The notes beneath the pieces are model-generated. The model was not told where the DNA came from and did not search any database. It saw only the letters and a program-made list of their open reading frames with translations. The translations under genes and the position numbers were made by a program. Of a stretch of 64,000 nt of DNA, positions 55,578-64,000 are shown piece after piece (positions within the stretch are counted from its first letter, which is position 1; each line of letters opens with the position of its first letter). Location: assembly GCF_900129235.1 (NCBI RefSeq), contig NZ_FQUV01000004.1, positions 186,001-250,000 on the forward strand, in the 5' to 3' direction. Origin of the DNA: Litoreibacter ascidiaceicola (lineage in GTDB: Bacteria > Pseudomonadota > Alphaproteobacteria > Rhodobacterales > Rhodobacteraceae).

Positions 55578-56989
55578 CCTCCCCCAAGTTTGACAACTCC
55601 TATGCCCGATTGCCGGACAGGTTTTATACCAAGATGCCCCCGACACCTGTCGCGGCGCCTTCCATAATTGCGTTGAACGATGGCCTTGCCGACCAGATGG
55701 GTTTGGATCTGGAGTGGCTCCGCTCTGACGCGGGGCTTGCGATGCTGGCTGGCAACGCCATGCCGGATGGGGCGGAGCCGTTGGCCCAAGCCTATGCCGG
55801 CCACCAGTTCGGTGGCTGGTCACCGCAGCTGGGCGACGGACGGGCCAATGTGCTGGGCGAGGTCGTTGGGCCGGATGGCGCCCGGTGGGACATCCAGCTG
55901 AAGGGCTCCGGTCCCACGCCGTATTCAAGGATGGGGGATGGGCGGGCAGGGCTTGGCCCTGTGATGCGCGAGTATATCGTCAGCGAGGCCATGAATGCAC
56001 TCGGCGTGCCGACGACACGGGCCTTGGCGGCTGTCAGCACGGGCGAAACAGTCGCACGCGAAACCTTGCAGCCGGGCGCGATCCTAACGCGGGTGGCCGG
56101 GTCGCATATTCGGGTCGGGACATTCCAGTACTTTGCCGCGCGCCAAGACCGTGAGGCGCTTGAGCTGTTGCTGAACCACACAATCGGCCGCCATTACCCG
56201 CATGTCGATGAAGGTGACGGACTTGGGTTCCTGAACGCCGTGATCGTCGCACAAGCCGAACTGGTCGCCAAATGGATGGGGCTGGGCTTCATCCACGGGG
56301 TGATGAACACCGACAACACCCATGTGGGTGGCCTAACGATTGACTACGGACCTTGCGCCTTCATGGATGCCTATCACCCTGCCACCGTGTTTTCGTCCAT
56401 CGACCAAGGCGGGCGCTACGTCTATCAGGGCCAGCCCGAGGTCTTGGTCTGGAATCTCGCTCAACTGGCCTCGTGCGTGTTGCCGTTCATTGACAGCGAC
56501 AAGGACAAGGCGATCACGGCGGCACAAGACGCGCTGGCCACGTTTGGGGACCATTACACGAAGGCGTGGAAACGCGTGTTCTTCGCCAAGATCGGATACG
56601 AAACCGGCGGTGATGCGCAAGTGACAATGGTGCAAGACCTGCTCACCCGCATGGCGGATAACCAAGCTGATTTCACGCGCGTCTTTCGTGCTTTGGCGCG
56701 CGGGCAGGGGGCTCGTGAAGAGTTCGTGGACCCGACCAGTTTCGATGAATGGGAGCGTGATTGGGATGGCGGGGACGCCGCGCTCATGCGCGCCGTTAAC
56801 CCCGCGATTATCCCGCGCAACCATCGTGTTGAGGAGGCGATCCAGGCAGGGTTGCAAGGCGATTACGCACCGTTCCACAGGCTGAACGCGGCTTTGGAAA
56901 ACCCGTTTGTCGATAGCCCCGAGTTTAGCGACTTGGAAGCAGCACCCACCCAACAACAGATGGTGCGTCAGACGTTCTGCGGCACCTGA
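55574..56989 (+). CDS. selO: Protein adenylyltransferase SelO
   Basis: Pseudokinase-fold enzyme that AMPylates proteins under oxidative stress. The GTG at 55574, overlapping the previous stop as GTGA, gives 471 aa (family about 480). Motifs include [29 protein letters not shown], and the catalytic/metal residues in GVMNTDN and DYGPCAFMD. The C-terminus ends FCGT with Cys in place of the selenocysteine seen in mitochondrial SELENOO. The end overlaps the convergent transporter gene by 22 bp. Confidence 0.93.
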   Translation: MTSPKFDNSYARLPDRFYTKMPPTPVAAPSIIALNDGLADQMGLDLEWLRSDAGLAMLAGNAMPDGAEPLAQAYAGHQFGGWSPQLGDGRANVLGEVVGPDGARWDIQLKGSGPTPYSRMGDGRAGLGPVMREYIVSEAMNALGVPTTRALAAVSTGETVARETLQPGAILTRVAGSHIRVGTFQYFAARQDREALELLLNHTIGRHYPHVDEGDGLGFLNAVIVAQAELVAKWMGLGFIHGVMNTDNTHVGGLTIDYGPCAFMDAYHPATVFSSIDQGGRYVYQGQPEVLVWNLAQLASCVLPFIDSDKDKAITAAQDALATFGDHYTKAWKRVFFAKIGYETGGDAQVTMVQDLLTRMADNQADFTRVFRALARGQGAREEFVDPTSFDEWERDWDGGDAALMRAVNPAIIPRNHRVEEAIQAGLQGDYAPFHRLNAALENPFVDSPEFSDLEAAPTQQQMVRQTFCGT

Positions 56990-57873
56990 ATTTTGGGCGC
57001 GCGGTTGATCAACACGATGCCGACCGCCACCAAAGCCAGCGCGCCGAGGACCGAGACGCCGATCTTTTCGTCTAGCAACAACCAGCCCAGTAGCACTGAC
57101 AGGACCGGTGACAGGAATGAAAAGCTCGCCACGCCCGAGGCGGGGTAGATCGACATGAGCCAAAGCCAGAAGATAAAGCCAAAGGTCACGACAACCACGA
57201 TCTGAAACGCCAGCACCAGATAGTGCACGGGTTGTGGATCGCGGATCAGCGGGCCGAAAAGCGGTGCCACGGCCAGCAGCACCACTGCAGAGATCGCGAC
57301 TTGGTAGAACAGCTGCACCTCCGGGCGCACGGTTTTCAAAGGCGTGGCTTTCACCAGTAATGCGGTCGCCGCCCATCCCATCGCCGCACCCAACGCGCAC
57401 AAGTCGCCCAGCAACGACGCTTCGCCGCCGTCGCCCCGATCAAAGATGGCCCACGCGACACCGGCGAAGGCAAGAACAAGTCCCAAGGTCTTTTGCGGGG
57501 TGAGCCTGTCTCCGGGAATGAGGAAATGCGCTGACAAGGCCAACCAAAGCGGCATGGAGTAAAAGATCACCGAGGCACGTGACACCGTGGTCAGGTCCAG
57601 CGCTGTGAAGAGCATCAGAAACTCGACCGAGAAAACGACACCGATCAGCAGCGCGGATGGCACGACCGCGCGTGGCAAGGTCAATTTCACCCCCCGCCAC
57701 TTCATCCAAAGCAGGATGCACAAAACGGCGCCCGCCGAGCGGACCCCCGCAAAAAATACGGGTTGGAAGGCGTCGTTGGCCACCTTGATCACCACCTGAT
57801 TGATGGCAAGCAACAGGGCGAGTCCGACCAGAGAGACCGCTCCGAAGGTATCGATATGTGTTTTGGGGGGCAT
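56968..57873 (-). CDS. EamA/DMT family transporter
   Basis: Inner-membrane permease of 301 aa with about ten hydrophobic helices in two EamA repeats ([22 protein letters not shown] opening the first). Such proteins export or import amino acids, nucleosides or other metabolites. GGAG lies 5 bp ahead of the ATG. Substrate unknown. Confidence 0.9.
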   Translation of the reverse strand: MPPKTHIDTFGAVSLVGLALLLAINQVVIKVANDAFQPVFFAGVRSAGAVLCILLWMKWRGVKLTLPRAVVPSALLIGVVFSVEFLMLFTALDLTTVSRASVIFYSMPLWLALSAHFLIPGDRLTPQKTLGLVLAFAGVAWAIFDRGDGGEASLLGDLCALGAAMGWAATALLVKATPLKTVRPEVQLFYQVAISAVVLLAVAPLFGPLIRDPQPVHYLVLAFQIVVVVTFGFIFWLWLMSIYPASGVASFSFLSPVLSVLLGWLLLDEKIGVSVLGALALVAVGIVLINRAPKIQVPQNV

Positions 57874-58056
57874 GCAGTCTCCAATGAGTTCGCTACGGCC
57901 TTGGCGCTTTCCGCGGCTTCTGTCAATCGAAGGGCAGGCGCATCTGATCTTTCAAGTCGATGCGATTGCGGCTGGCTTGAGGTGCGGAATAAGATAAGTT
58001 GGCCGATATCGCCCCGCGAGAGGGTGAGGCACTCGGACAGTGAGACGGAGCACCAT

Positions 58057-59319
58057 ATGGACATTCTGCAAATCGCATCGCTGCTGCTGGTATTGGCGGC
58101 GGTTTTTGGCACGGTGAACTATCTGGTTCTCAAACTCCCGTCCTCTATTGGCATCTTGATCGTGGCGTTGTTGGCCTCAATGGGGGTCATGGCAGTCGAT
58201 CTGCTTGCGCCGCAACTCGGCGTGACAGATGAAGTCCGCTCGGTCGTGAAGTCCATAGACTTTTCAGAGGCCCTGCTCGAAGGCATGCTCGGACTGTTGC
58301 TGTTTGCGGGCGCTTTGCATGTGAAGCTGGCTGATTTGCGGAGCGAATGGCGGGTCGTCGCCCTGATGGCAACACTCGGTGTCGGGTTGTCCACGGTCGT
58401 CGCGGGCTTCGGCTTTTCTTGGATCACCGGCATGCCGATCATGATCGCGCTGGTGTTTGGAGCGTTGATATCGCCGACCGACCCTGTGGCTGTGCTGGGC
58501 GTTCTGCGTCAAGCCAATCTGAAGAAAAGCATGGAAACCAAGATCGCGGGCGAAAGCCTGTTCAATGACGGCGTCGGCTACGTCGTCTTCTTGGTGCTGG
58601 TCGGTGTCGCATTTCCAGCCGTGGATGCACATGGCGAGGCGCATGGCGGCGGCGGATTGATGGCAGCAGCCCAGTTGTTTTTGCAAGAAGCCGTGGGCGG
58701 CGCGTTGCTTGGTGTCGTTCTGGGATGGCTGACCTTCCGTGTGATGCGCCATATCGACGACTACTCCCTTGAAGTTCTGATCACCCTCGCGTTGGCCTTC
58801 GGCGGCTATTCTCTGGCGGTCTACCTGCACCTTTCTGGCCCAGTGATGGCCGTTTGTGCGGGGCTTTTGATCGGGGATGTCGGCGCGAAATACGGCATGT
58901 CCGAGATTACCCGCCGCTATGTCGACGGATTCTGGAAGTTGATTGACGAGATTTTGAATGCGGTCTTGTTCCTGCTCATCGGGGTCGAGGTCTTTGCGGT
59001 CGCATTCTCGATGAACGGAATGGTGGCAGGGGTTCTTTCCATCGGGTTGGCTCTGTTTGCGAGGCTCGTGGCTGTTTCCGTTCCGATCCTGCTGTTGCGC
59101 CCGTTCCGCGAATTCTCGAAAGGCGTGATCCCGATTATGACTTGGGGCGGCCTGAAAGGCGGCATTTCCGTCGCTTTGGCGCTGTCACTGCCCGATAACG
59201 AATGGAAACCGATAATCCTGACAGCGACCTATGTGGTCGTGATCTTCTCGATCATCGTGCAAGGGCTGACCGTTGCCCCGCTGGCCACTCGTTTGGGACG
59301 TGAGCCGGAACTGGTCTGA
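58057..59319 (+). CDS. Na+/H+ antiporter, CPA1/NhaP type
   Basis: Membrane exchanger of 420 aa; the ATG at 58057 follows CGGAG, and the longer frame from 57763 has no family match. The ion site is visible as ISPTDPVAVLG and AGESLFNDGVGYVVF (both Asp-containing). About twelve helices. The last helix region TYVVVIFSIIVQGLTVAP and GGLKGGISVALALSLP are typical of NhaP/SynNhaP. Probably aids pH or sodium balance in seawater. Confidence 0.92.
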   Translation: MDILQIASLLLVLAAVFGTVNYLVLKLPSSIGILIVALLASMGVMAVDLLAPQLGVTDEVRSVVKSIDFSEALLEGMLGLLLFAGALHVKLADLRSEWRVVALMATLGVGLSTVVAGFGFSWITGMPIMIALVFGALISPTDPVAVLGVLRQANLKKSMETKIAGESLFNDGVGYVVFLVLVGVAFPAVDAHGEAHGGGGLMAAAQLFLQEAVGGALLGVVLGWLTFRVMRHIDDYSLEVLITLALAFGGYSLAVYLHLSGPVMAVCAGLLIGDVGAKYGMSEITRRYVDGFWKLIDEILNAVLFLLIGVEVFAVAFSMNGMVAGVLSIGLALFARLVAVSVPILLLRPFREFSKGVIPIMTWGGLKGGISVALALSLPDNEWKPIILTATYVVVIFSIIVQGLTVAPLATRLGREPELV

Positions 59320-59410
59320 CTTTCCCCCTAGACGTATGGATGTGTCGCCCCCATTCTCTTAAGGGAAGGGCCCCGTTGCGGCGGCCTGCTGCCAATACGG
59401 AGAACACACT

Positions 59411-60151
59411 ATGTCATTGATGAATATGGTCACCAAAGTTGCCATCGGTTTTGCTGTCGCCAAGGGGATGCAAAAGGTCCAGCAAGCCGGAGGTATCGGT
59501 AAAGTTATGGACAGTCTGAAAGGCGGCGGTAGCAGCGCGTCTGCGGACGGCACTGCCAGCACTGGCGGCTTGGGTGGAATGCTTGGTGGAATGGCGGGTG
59601 GGGCCGGTGGCTCTGGCGGTCTTGGCGGCATGTTGGGCGGCCTTACAGGTGGCGCCTCTGGCGGAACGGGCGGTTTGGCAGGAGGCCTCGGCGGTATCGG
59701 CGGATTGCTTGGCGGGCTGGCTTCGGCACGCGGTGGCTCCGGCGGATCGCTCGAAGACTTGCTGAGCCAGGATAACCCCGTTGAGGAACCTGCCGAAGAA
59801 GACACCGCAGGCCTGATGATCCGCGCGATGGTCATGGCGGCGCGCTGCGACGGTGAAATTGATCAAACCGAGCGAGAAACCCTGATGGCTACCATCGGCG
59901 AAGACGCTACCGAAGCCGACATGGCGTTCGTGCGCAATGCCATGAGTGAGCCTGTCGATGCCGCGGCAATCGCCAAGGACACACCCGAAGGATTGGAGAC
60001 GCAGGTTTACTCCATGTCCGTGATGTCCATAGAGCCGGATAACCGCGAAGAGGCCAAGTATCTGCACGAATTGGCAACCGCTCTGGGCATTGGCCAAGCC
60101 ACTGCAAACGAGATCCACGACAGTTTCGGCGTGCAGCGGCTTTACAGCTGA
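59411..60151 (+). CDS. TerB-like (DUF533) protein with Gly-rich repeat region
   Basis: A 246-aa protein. Residues 1-35 are a short hydrophobic-amphipathic start. Residues 38-118 are almost wholly Gly/Ala/Leu/Ser with GGLGGMLGG-type repeats. Residues about 130-240 form a helical TerB-like domain with acidic ligand candidates (RCDGEIDQTERE). Related DUF533 proteins are inner-membrane associated, roles unclear. Confidence 0.82.
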   Translation: MSLMNMVTKVAIGFAVAKGMQKVQQAGGIGKVMDSLKGGGSSASADGTASTGGLGGMLGGMAGGAGGSGGLGGMLGGLTGGASGGTGGLAGGLGGIGGLLGGLASARGGSGGSLEDLLSQDNPVEEPAEEDTAGLMIRAMVMAARCDGEIDQTERETLMATIGEDATEADMAFVRNAMSEPVDAAAIAKDTPEGLETQVYSMSVMSIEPDNREEAKYLHELATALGIGQATANEIHDSFGVQRLYS

Positions 60152-60233
60152 TAGCGCAAACTGTGGCATAGTGTTACTTGCACCCTTCTCGTTCTGACGC
60201 TTAAGTCGCGTCAAGAATGAGGAGGGACCCCCA

Positions 60234-62129
60234 ATGAACTATGCCGACATCTACAAACGCTCGCTTGATGATCCGGAAGGGTTCTGGATGGAGCAGGCGG
60301 ATGCCATTGATTGGGTAAAACCTCCGTCCAAGGCGCTCTTCTCGGACAACGCCCCACTTTATGAGTGGTTCAAGGATGCACAGGTCAACACCTGCTACAA
60401 TGCCGTGGACCGTCATGTTGAAGCCGGGAACGGTGACCGTGTGGCCATCATCTACGATAGCCCGGTCACCCACACCAAGCATGAAATCACCTATGCCGAG
60501 CTGCAAACCCGTGTGGCGTCCCTCGCGGGTGCCCTAAAGAGCAAAGGTATCGAGGCAGGCGATCGCGTCATCATCTATATGCCAATGGTTCCGGAAGCGC
60601 TTGAAGCCATGCTGGCCTGCGCGCGCATCGGGGCTGTCCACTCGGTCGTGTTCGGCGGTTTCGCGGCCAATGAGTTGGCCGTGCGCATCGACGACGCGAC
60701 CCCCAAGGCAATCATCGCAGGCTCCTGCGGGATCGAGCCGGGTCGGGTAGTGCATTATAAACCGCTGCTGGACGGCGCGATCGAGCTGGCAAAGCACAAG
60801 CCCGATTTCTGCGTGATCTTCCAGCGCGAGCAGGAAGTCGCCAAGCTGATCGAGGGCCGCGATTATGACTGGCACGGCTTCCAGTTCGGCGTTGAGCCTG
60901 CCGACTGCGTTCCCGTCTCGGGCGACCATCCGGCCTATATCCTTTACACCTCCGGCACTACGGGCCAGCCCAAAGGCGTGATCCGCGCTACAGCGGGGCA
61001 TCTGGTGGCGCTGAACTGGACGATGAAGAACATCTACGACGTGGAGCCCGGCGACGTGTTTTGGGCCGCCTCAGATGTGGGCTGGGTCGTCGGCCACAGC
61101 TACATCTGCTACGCGCCGCTGATCCACGGGAACACCACTGTGGTGTTCGAGGGCAAGCCGGTCGGCACCCCTGATGCGGGCACGTTCTGGCGGGTCATTC
61201 AGGAGCACAATGTTAAAAGCTTCTTCACCGCCCCGACGGCTTTCCGCGCGGTGAAACGCGTCGATCCGGATGGCGACTTCATCAAGAAGTACGACTTGTC
61301 CTGCCTGAAGACCGTGTATCTGGCGGGCGAACGGGCCGATCCCGATACCATCGAATGGATGCAGGAGCATCTCAAGAAACCGATCATCGACCACTGGTGG
61401 CAGACAGAAACCGGCTACACCATCGCGGGCAACCCGATGGGTATTGAGCCGATGAAAGTCAAAATCGGCTCTCCGACTGTGGCGATGCCGGGCTACGATG
61501 TGCAAATCCTCGACGAGGGCGGGCACCAGATGAAGGCGGGTGAGCTGGGTGCGATTGCGATCAAGCTGCCCTTGCCACCGGGCACGTTGCCGAACCTTTG
61601 GAACGCCGAGGAGCGCTTCATCAAAAGCTACCTCACTCACTTCCCTGGCTACTATGAAACGGGCGATGCGGGGATGATCGACGAGGACGGATACCTTTAC
61701 ATCATGGCGCGGACCGATGACGTGATCAACGTAGCGGGCCACCGTCTGTCCACGGGCGGCATGGAGGAGGTTCTGGCGGGTCATCCTGACGTTGCCGAAT
61801 GCGCCGTGATCGGTGTCGGCGACGAGTTGAAGGGCCAGTTGCCCATGGGCTTCTTGTGTCTCAGCAACGGGGTGAACCGTCCGCATGACGAGATCGTCAA
61901 AGAGGTGGTCAAGCGGGTCCGCGACCAGATCGGCCCTGTGGCCGCTTTCAAGCTGGCCTGTGTGGTCGACCGGTTGCCGAAAACGCGGTCCGGCAAGATT
62001 TTGCGCGCCACGATGGTGGCGATTGCCGACGGCAAGGATTTCAAAATGCCCGCGACGATTGATGATCCAGCGATCCTTGACGAGATCGCCGAGGCACTGA
62101 AAACCTTGGGCTACCCGCAGGGGTCTTGA
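60234..62129 (+). CDS. prpE: Propionate--CoA ligase
   Basis: Activates propionate to propionyl-CoA through propionyl-AMP. The 631-aa protein starts MNYADIYKRSLDDPEGFW, the family N-terminus for PrpE. P-loop YTSGTTGQPKG, A8 hinge YETGDAGMIDEDGYLYI, and the acetylation-regulated Lys in PKTRSGKI are present. GAGGAGGG precedes the ATG. In roseobacters PrpE supports acrylate/propionate use from DMSP; no other such gene is in the window. Confidence 0.93.
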   Translation: MNYADIYKRSLDDPEGFWMEQADAIDWVKPPSKALFSDNAPLYEWFKDAQVNTCYNAVDRHVEAGNGDRVAIIYDSPVTHTKHEITYAELQTRVASLAGALKSKGIEAGDRVIIYMPMVPEALEAMLACARIGAVHSVVFGGFAANELAVRIDDATPKAIIAGSCGIEPGRVVHYKPLLDGAIELAKHKPDFCVIFQREQEVAKLIEGRDYDWHGFQFGVEPADCVPVSGDHPAYILYTSGTTGQPKGVIRATAGHLVALNWTMKNIYDVEPGDVFWAASDVGWVVGHSYICYAPLIHGNTTVVFEGKPVGTPDAGTFWRVIQEHNVKSFFTAPTAFRAVKRVDPDGDFIKKYDLSCLKTVYLAGERADPDTIEWMQEHLKKPIIDHWWQTETGYTIAGNPMGIEPMKVKIGSPTVAMPGYDVQILDEGGHQMKAGELGAIAIKLPLPPGTLPNLWNAEERFIKSYLTHFPGYYETGDAGMIDEDGYLYIMARTDDVINVAGHRLSTGGMEEVLAGHPDVAECAVIGVGDELKGQLPMGFLCLSNGVNRPHDEIVKEVVKRVRDQIGPVAAFKLACVVDRLPKTRSGKILRATMVAIADGKDFKMPATIDDPAILDEIAEALKTLGYPQGS

Positions 62130-62139
62130 TGCTGCACGA

Positions 62140-62155
62140 GCGGGGGTAACCCCGC
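62140..62155. terminator. GC hairpin after prpE
   Basis: GCGGGG and CCCCGC pair with a GTAA loop, 11 bp after the prpE stop. No T-tract directly follows; Rho-dependent or partial termination is possible. Confidence 0.4.
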
Positions 62156-62270
62156 CCGCAAGCCATTCTTTTCGAAAATTTAAACGGCCCCGTGCTTTTC
62201 CCCGCAACCGAGGCATTGAAACTCCGCGCCGCGCGCTTCACTATCGGCTGAAACGTCTTGGGGGACATTC

Positions 62271-62660
62271 ATGTCTGATTTGCTGCCACACGCGCTGTCT
62301 GTTCGCGAGAACGCGCACGCGCCGTATTCCAAATTTCAGGTCGGAGCCGCGCTGCGCACGAAATCCGGATCGGTCTTTGTTGGTTGCAACGTCGAAAATG
62401 TCGCCTATCCCGAAGGAACCTGTGCCGAGGCCGGAGCCATCGCCGCCATGGTCGCGGCAGGCGAGCGCGAGATCGCAGAGGTCTGCGTCGTCGCCGGATC
62501 ACCGACCCCTGTGCCGCCCTGTGGCGGCTGTCGCCAAAAGCTGGCCGAGTTTGCCGCAGGCCACGTGCCGGTGACGTTGGCCACCACCGCGGGTACGCTC
62601 GAACACACCACCGTGGCCGCCTTGCTGCCCGGCGCGTTTGACGCGGGGCATATGGCATAA
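62271..62660 (+). CDS. cdd: Cytidine deaminase
   Basis: Deaminates cytidine/deoxycytidine to (deoxy)uridine. The 129-aa tetrameric type has the zinc motif CAEAGAI with PPCGGCRQKLAEF. It lies 2 bp before deoA in a nucleoside salvage operon (cdd-deoA-deoB). Confidence 0.95.
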   Translation: MSDLLPHALSVRENAHAPYSKFQVGAALRTKSGSVFVGCNVENVAYPEGTCAEAGAIAAMVAAGEREIAEVCVVAGSPTPVPPCGGCRQKLAEFAAGHVPVTLATTAGTLEHTTVAALLPGAFDAGHMA

Positions 62661-62662
62661 TC

Positions 62663-63976
62663 ATGGACGCGGCACAGATCATAGGCAAAATCCGGACCCG
62701 CCAACCCGTCAGCGCGGCTGAATGCCGTTGGTTCGGCAAGGCTTTGGCCGAGCAATCCGGCGTGAGTGACGCGCAAGCTGGTGCCTTTGCAATGGCCGTG
62801 GCGATGGAAGGTCTTGGGGCAGACGGGCGCGTGGGCTTGACCGAAGGCATGCGCGACAGCGGCGAGGTGTTGCGCTGGAAGCTTCCCGGCCCGGTGCTCG
62901 ACAAGCATTCAACCGGCGGCGTCGGCGATCCGGTCTCGATGGTTTTGGCCCCTGCCTTGGCAGTGTGTGGTGCCTACGTTCCGATGGTGTCGGGGCGGGG
63001 CTTGGGCCACACGGGCGGAACGCTCGACAAGTTGGAGGCCATTCCGGGCTATACCAGCAACGTCTCCACATCCAAATTGCAACATGTCGTCCGCGAGGTG
63101 GGCTGCGCCATTGTCGGCGCGTCGGGGCAGGTTGCCCCCGCCGACCGTCGCCTTTACGCGATCCGTGACGTGACCGCGACTGTGGACAGTATAGACCTGA
63201 TCACCGCCTCGATCCTCGCCAAAAAGCTGGCGGCAGGACTGCAAGGGCTGGTGCTGGATGTGAAGACGGGCAACGGCGCAATATTGCAAGACGCGGCGCA
63301 AGCCAAACGCTTGGCCTACTCGCTGGTAGAAGTCGCCTCTGGTGCGGGCTGCCCGACCACCGCCTTGATCACCGACATGTCGCAGCCATTGGCAACCGCT
63401 GCGGGCAATGCCGTTGAAATTCGCGCCGTGATGGAGGCCCTCAGCGGCACCGGACAAAAACGTTTGCGCGAAGTGGCGCTCGCCTTGGGGGCAGAGCTTC
63501 TGGGCAATAACAAACACATGAAGGCCGATGCGGAGGCAGCTTGGGTCATGCTCAACGATGCCATCACATCGGGTGCTGCGATGGAGCAGTTTTGCCGCAT
63601 GGTCGCCTATCTGGGCGGCCCCACGGATTTCGACCAAAGCTGGCGCTTCTGCTTGCCGGAAGCTAATATCGTGCGAGAGGTCCTGCCGCTCGCAACTGGC
63701 CATATCCGTGCGGTTGATACGCGGGCCTTGGGCTTGGCAGTGGTTGAACTTGGTGGCGGGCGTCGTCGCGAGACGGACAAGATCGACCCGTCGGTTGGCT
63801 TGTCCGCCTTCAAACGCATTGGTGATGCCGTCGACAAAACCACTCCCCTTGCGATGGTCCATGCCGCCACCGAGGAAGCCGCCGCGAAAGCGGAACGCGC
63901 GGTGCGTAAAGCGTTCCAGATCGGCGCGGCAAAAGTGACACCGCCGGAGCTTTTCGTCGATCGGGTGGCAATATGA
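62663..63976 (+). CDS. deoA: Thymidine phosphorylase
   Basis: Phosphorolyses thymidine/deoxyuridine to base and deoxyribose-1-phosphate. The 437-aa protein has the signature DKHSTGGVGDPVSM and SGRGLGHTGGTLDKLE. Full length and ordinary. Its stop overlaps deoB as ATGA. Confidence 0.96.
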   Translation: MDAAQIIGKIRTRQPVSAAECRWFGKALAEQSGVSDAQAGAFAMAVAMEGLGADGRVGLTEGMRDSGEVLRWKLPGPVLDKHSTGGVGDPVSMVLAPALAVCGAYVPMVSGRGLGHTGGTLDKLEAIPGYTSNVSTSKLQHVVREVGCAIVGASGQVAPADRRLYAIRDVTATVDSIDLITASILAKKLAAGLQGLVLDVKTGNGAILQDAAQAKRLAYSLVEVASGAGCPTTALITDMSQPLATAAGNAVEIRAVMEALSGTGQKRLREVALALGAELLGNNKHMKADAEAAWVMLNDAITSGAAMEQFCRMVAYLGGPTDFDQSWRFCLPEANIVREVLPLATGHIRAVDTRALGLAVVELGGGRRRETDKIDPSVGLSAFKRIGDAVDKTTPLAMVHAATEEAAAKAERAVRKAFQIGAAKVTPPELFVDRVAI

Positions 63977-64000
63977 GCCGCGCCTTTCTTGTCGTTTTGG
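63973..64000 (+). CDS. deoB: Phosphopentomutase, first nine codons (runs off window)
   Basis: The frame starts ATGAGCCGC and reads MSRAFLVVL, the typical DeoB N-terminus, overlapping the deoA stop as ATGA. Phosphopentomutase would convert the deoA product. Only the start is visible, so the call rests on these residues and operon context. Confidence 0.7.

Overview
The window looks like a chromosomal segment of a marine alphaproteobacterium of the Rhodobacterales (Roseobacter group). The evidence is GC-rich codon use, B12-dependent class II ribonucleotide reductase, GlpX-type FBPase, a full-length MaeB malic enzyme, a paralogue-type non-pyrrolysine MttB protein, H-NOX plus GGDEF and TPR-sulfotransferase genes, and gene orders (aroK-aroB, cdd-deoA-deoB, znuA/zur-znuCB) typical of that group. 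Coding density is very high. Many stop/start pairs overlap (ATGA, GTGA, TGATG), no gap exceeds 300 bp, and I see no insertion sequence, prophage or CRISPR array.

Layout. 1-1852: 3' part of nrdJ. 1879-10875: catabolic region with CaiB/BaiF CoA-transferase, acyl-CoA dehydrogenase, SDR, beta-keto acid cleavage enzyme (BKACE), hydantoinase/carboxylase-like HyuB and HyuA, and a LysR regulator. 10885-13906: zinc uptake (znuA divergent from zur-znuC-znuB) with a palindromic operator candidate. 13893-20082: SRPBCC protein and a 1060-residue self-sufficient cobalamin-dependent reductive dehalogenase fused to an FMN/NAD/2Fe-2S reductase, then a HAD phosphatase and an MttB-like methyltransferase. 20278-21995: H-NOX sensor and diguanylate cyclase. 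22052-26310: tRNA-Glu, recJ, glpX, hom. 26384-31446: small lipoprotein, TetR regulator with a perfect 20-bp palindrome, and an operon of hydroxyisobutyrate-dehydrogenase-like enzyme, aldehyde dehydrogenase, CysE and a VOC protein. 31587-42597: glyA, nadK, a 56-residue gene, a VOC-cupin fusion, maeB, tyrS, anmK, a cupin_5 protein, a membrane protein and eno. 42774-49692: TPR-sulfotransferase, Fur/Mur, rhlE, ssb, lytic transglycosylase, aroB, aroK. 49742-59319: small ORFs, an exported protein, xerD, an atypical metallophosphoesterase, a CorC/HlyC protein, nucleoside hydrolase, selO, an EamA transporter and an NhaP antiporter. 59411-64000: TerB-like protein, prpE, cdd, deoA and the first codons of deoB.

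The most notable content is the reductive dehalogenase. It has two 4Fe-4S motifs, candidate catalytic Ser/Tyr/Lys/Arg at the spacings I recall for NpRdhA, a C-terminal phthalate-dioxygenase-reductase-like module and no Tat signal. This is the layout of oxygen-tolerant catabolic dehalogenases, and a GTGA overlap couples it to an SRPBCC-fold protein. Second is the HyuAB + BKACE + acyl-CoA set, which could form a ketone carboxylation and cleavage route (inference). Third are several regulatory palindromes with no assigned protein, a metallophosphoesterase-like protein that lost its first metal motif but carries a Cys cluster, and an H-NOX lacking the Tyr of its haem-propionate motif.
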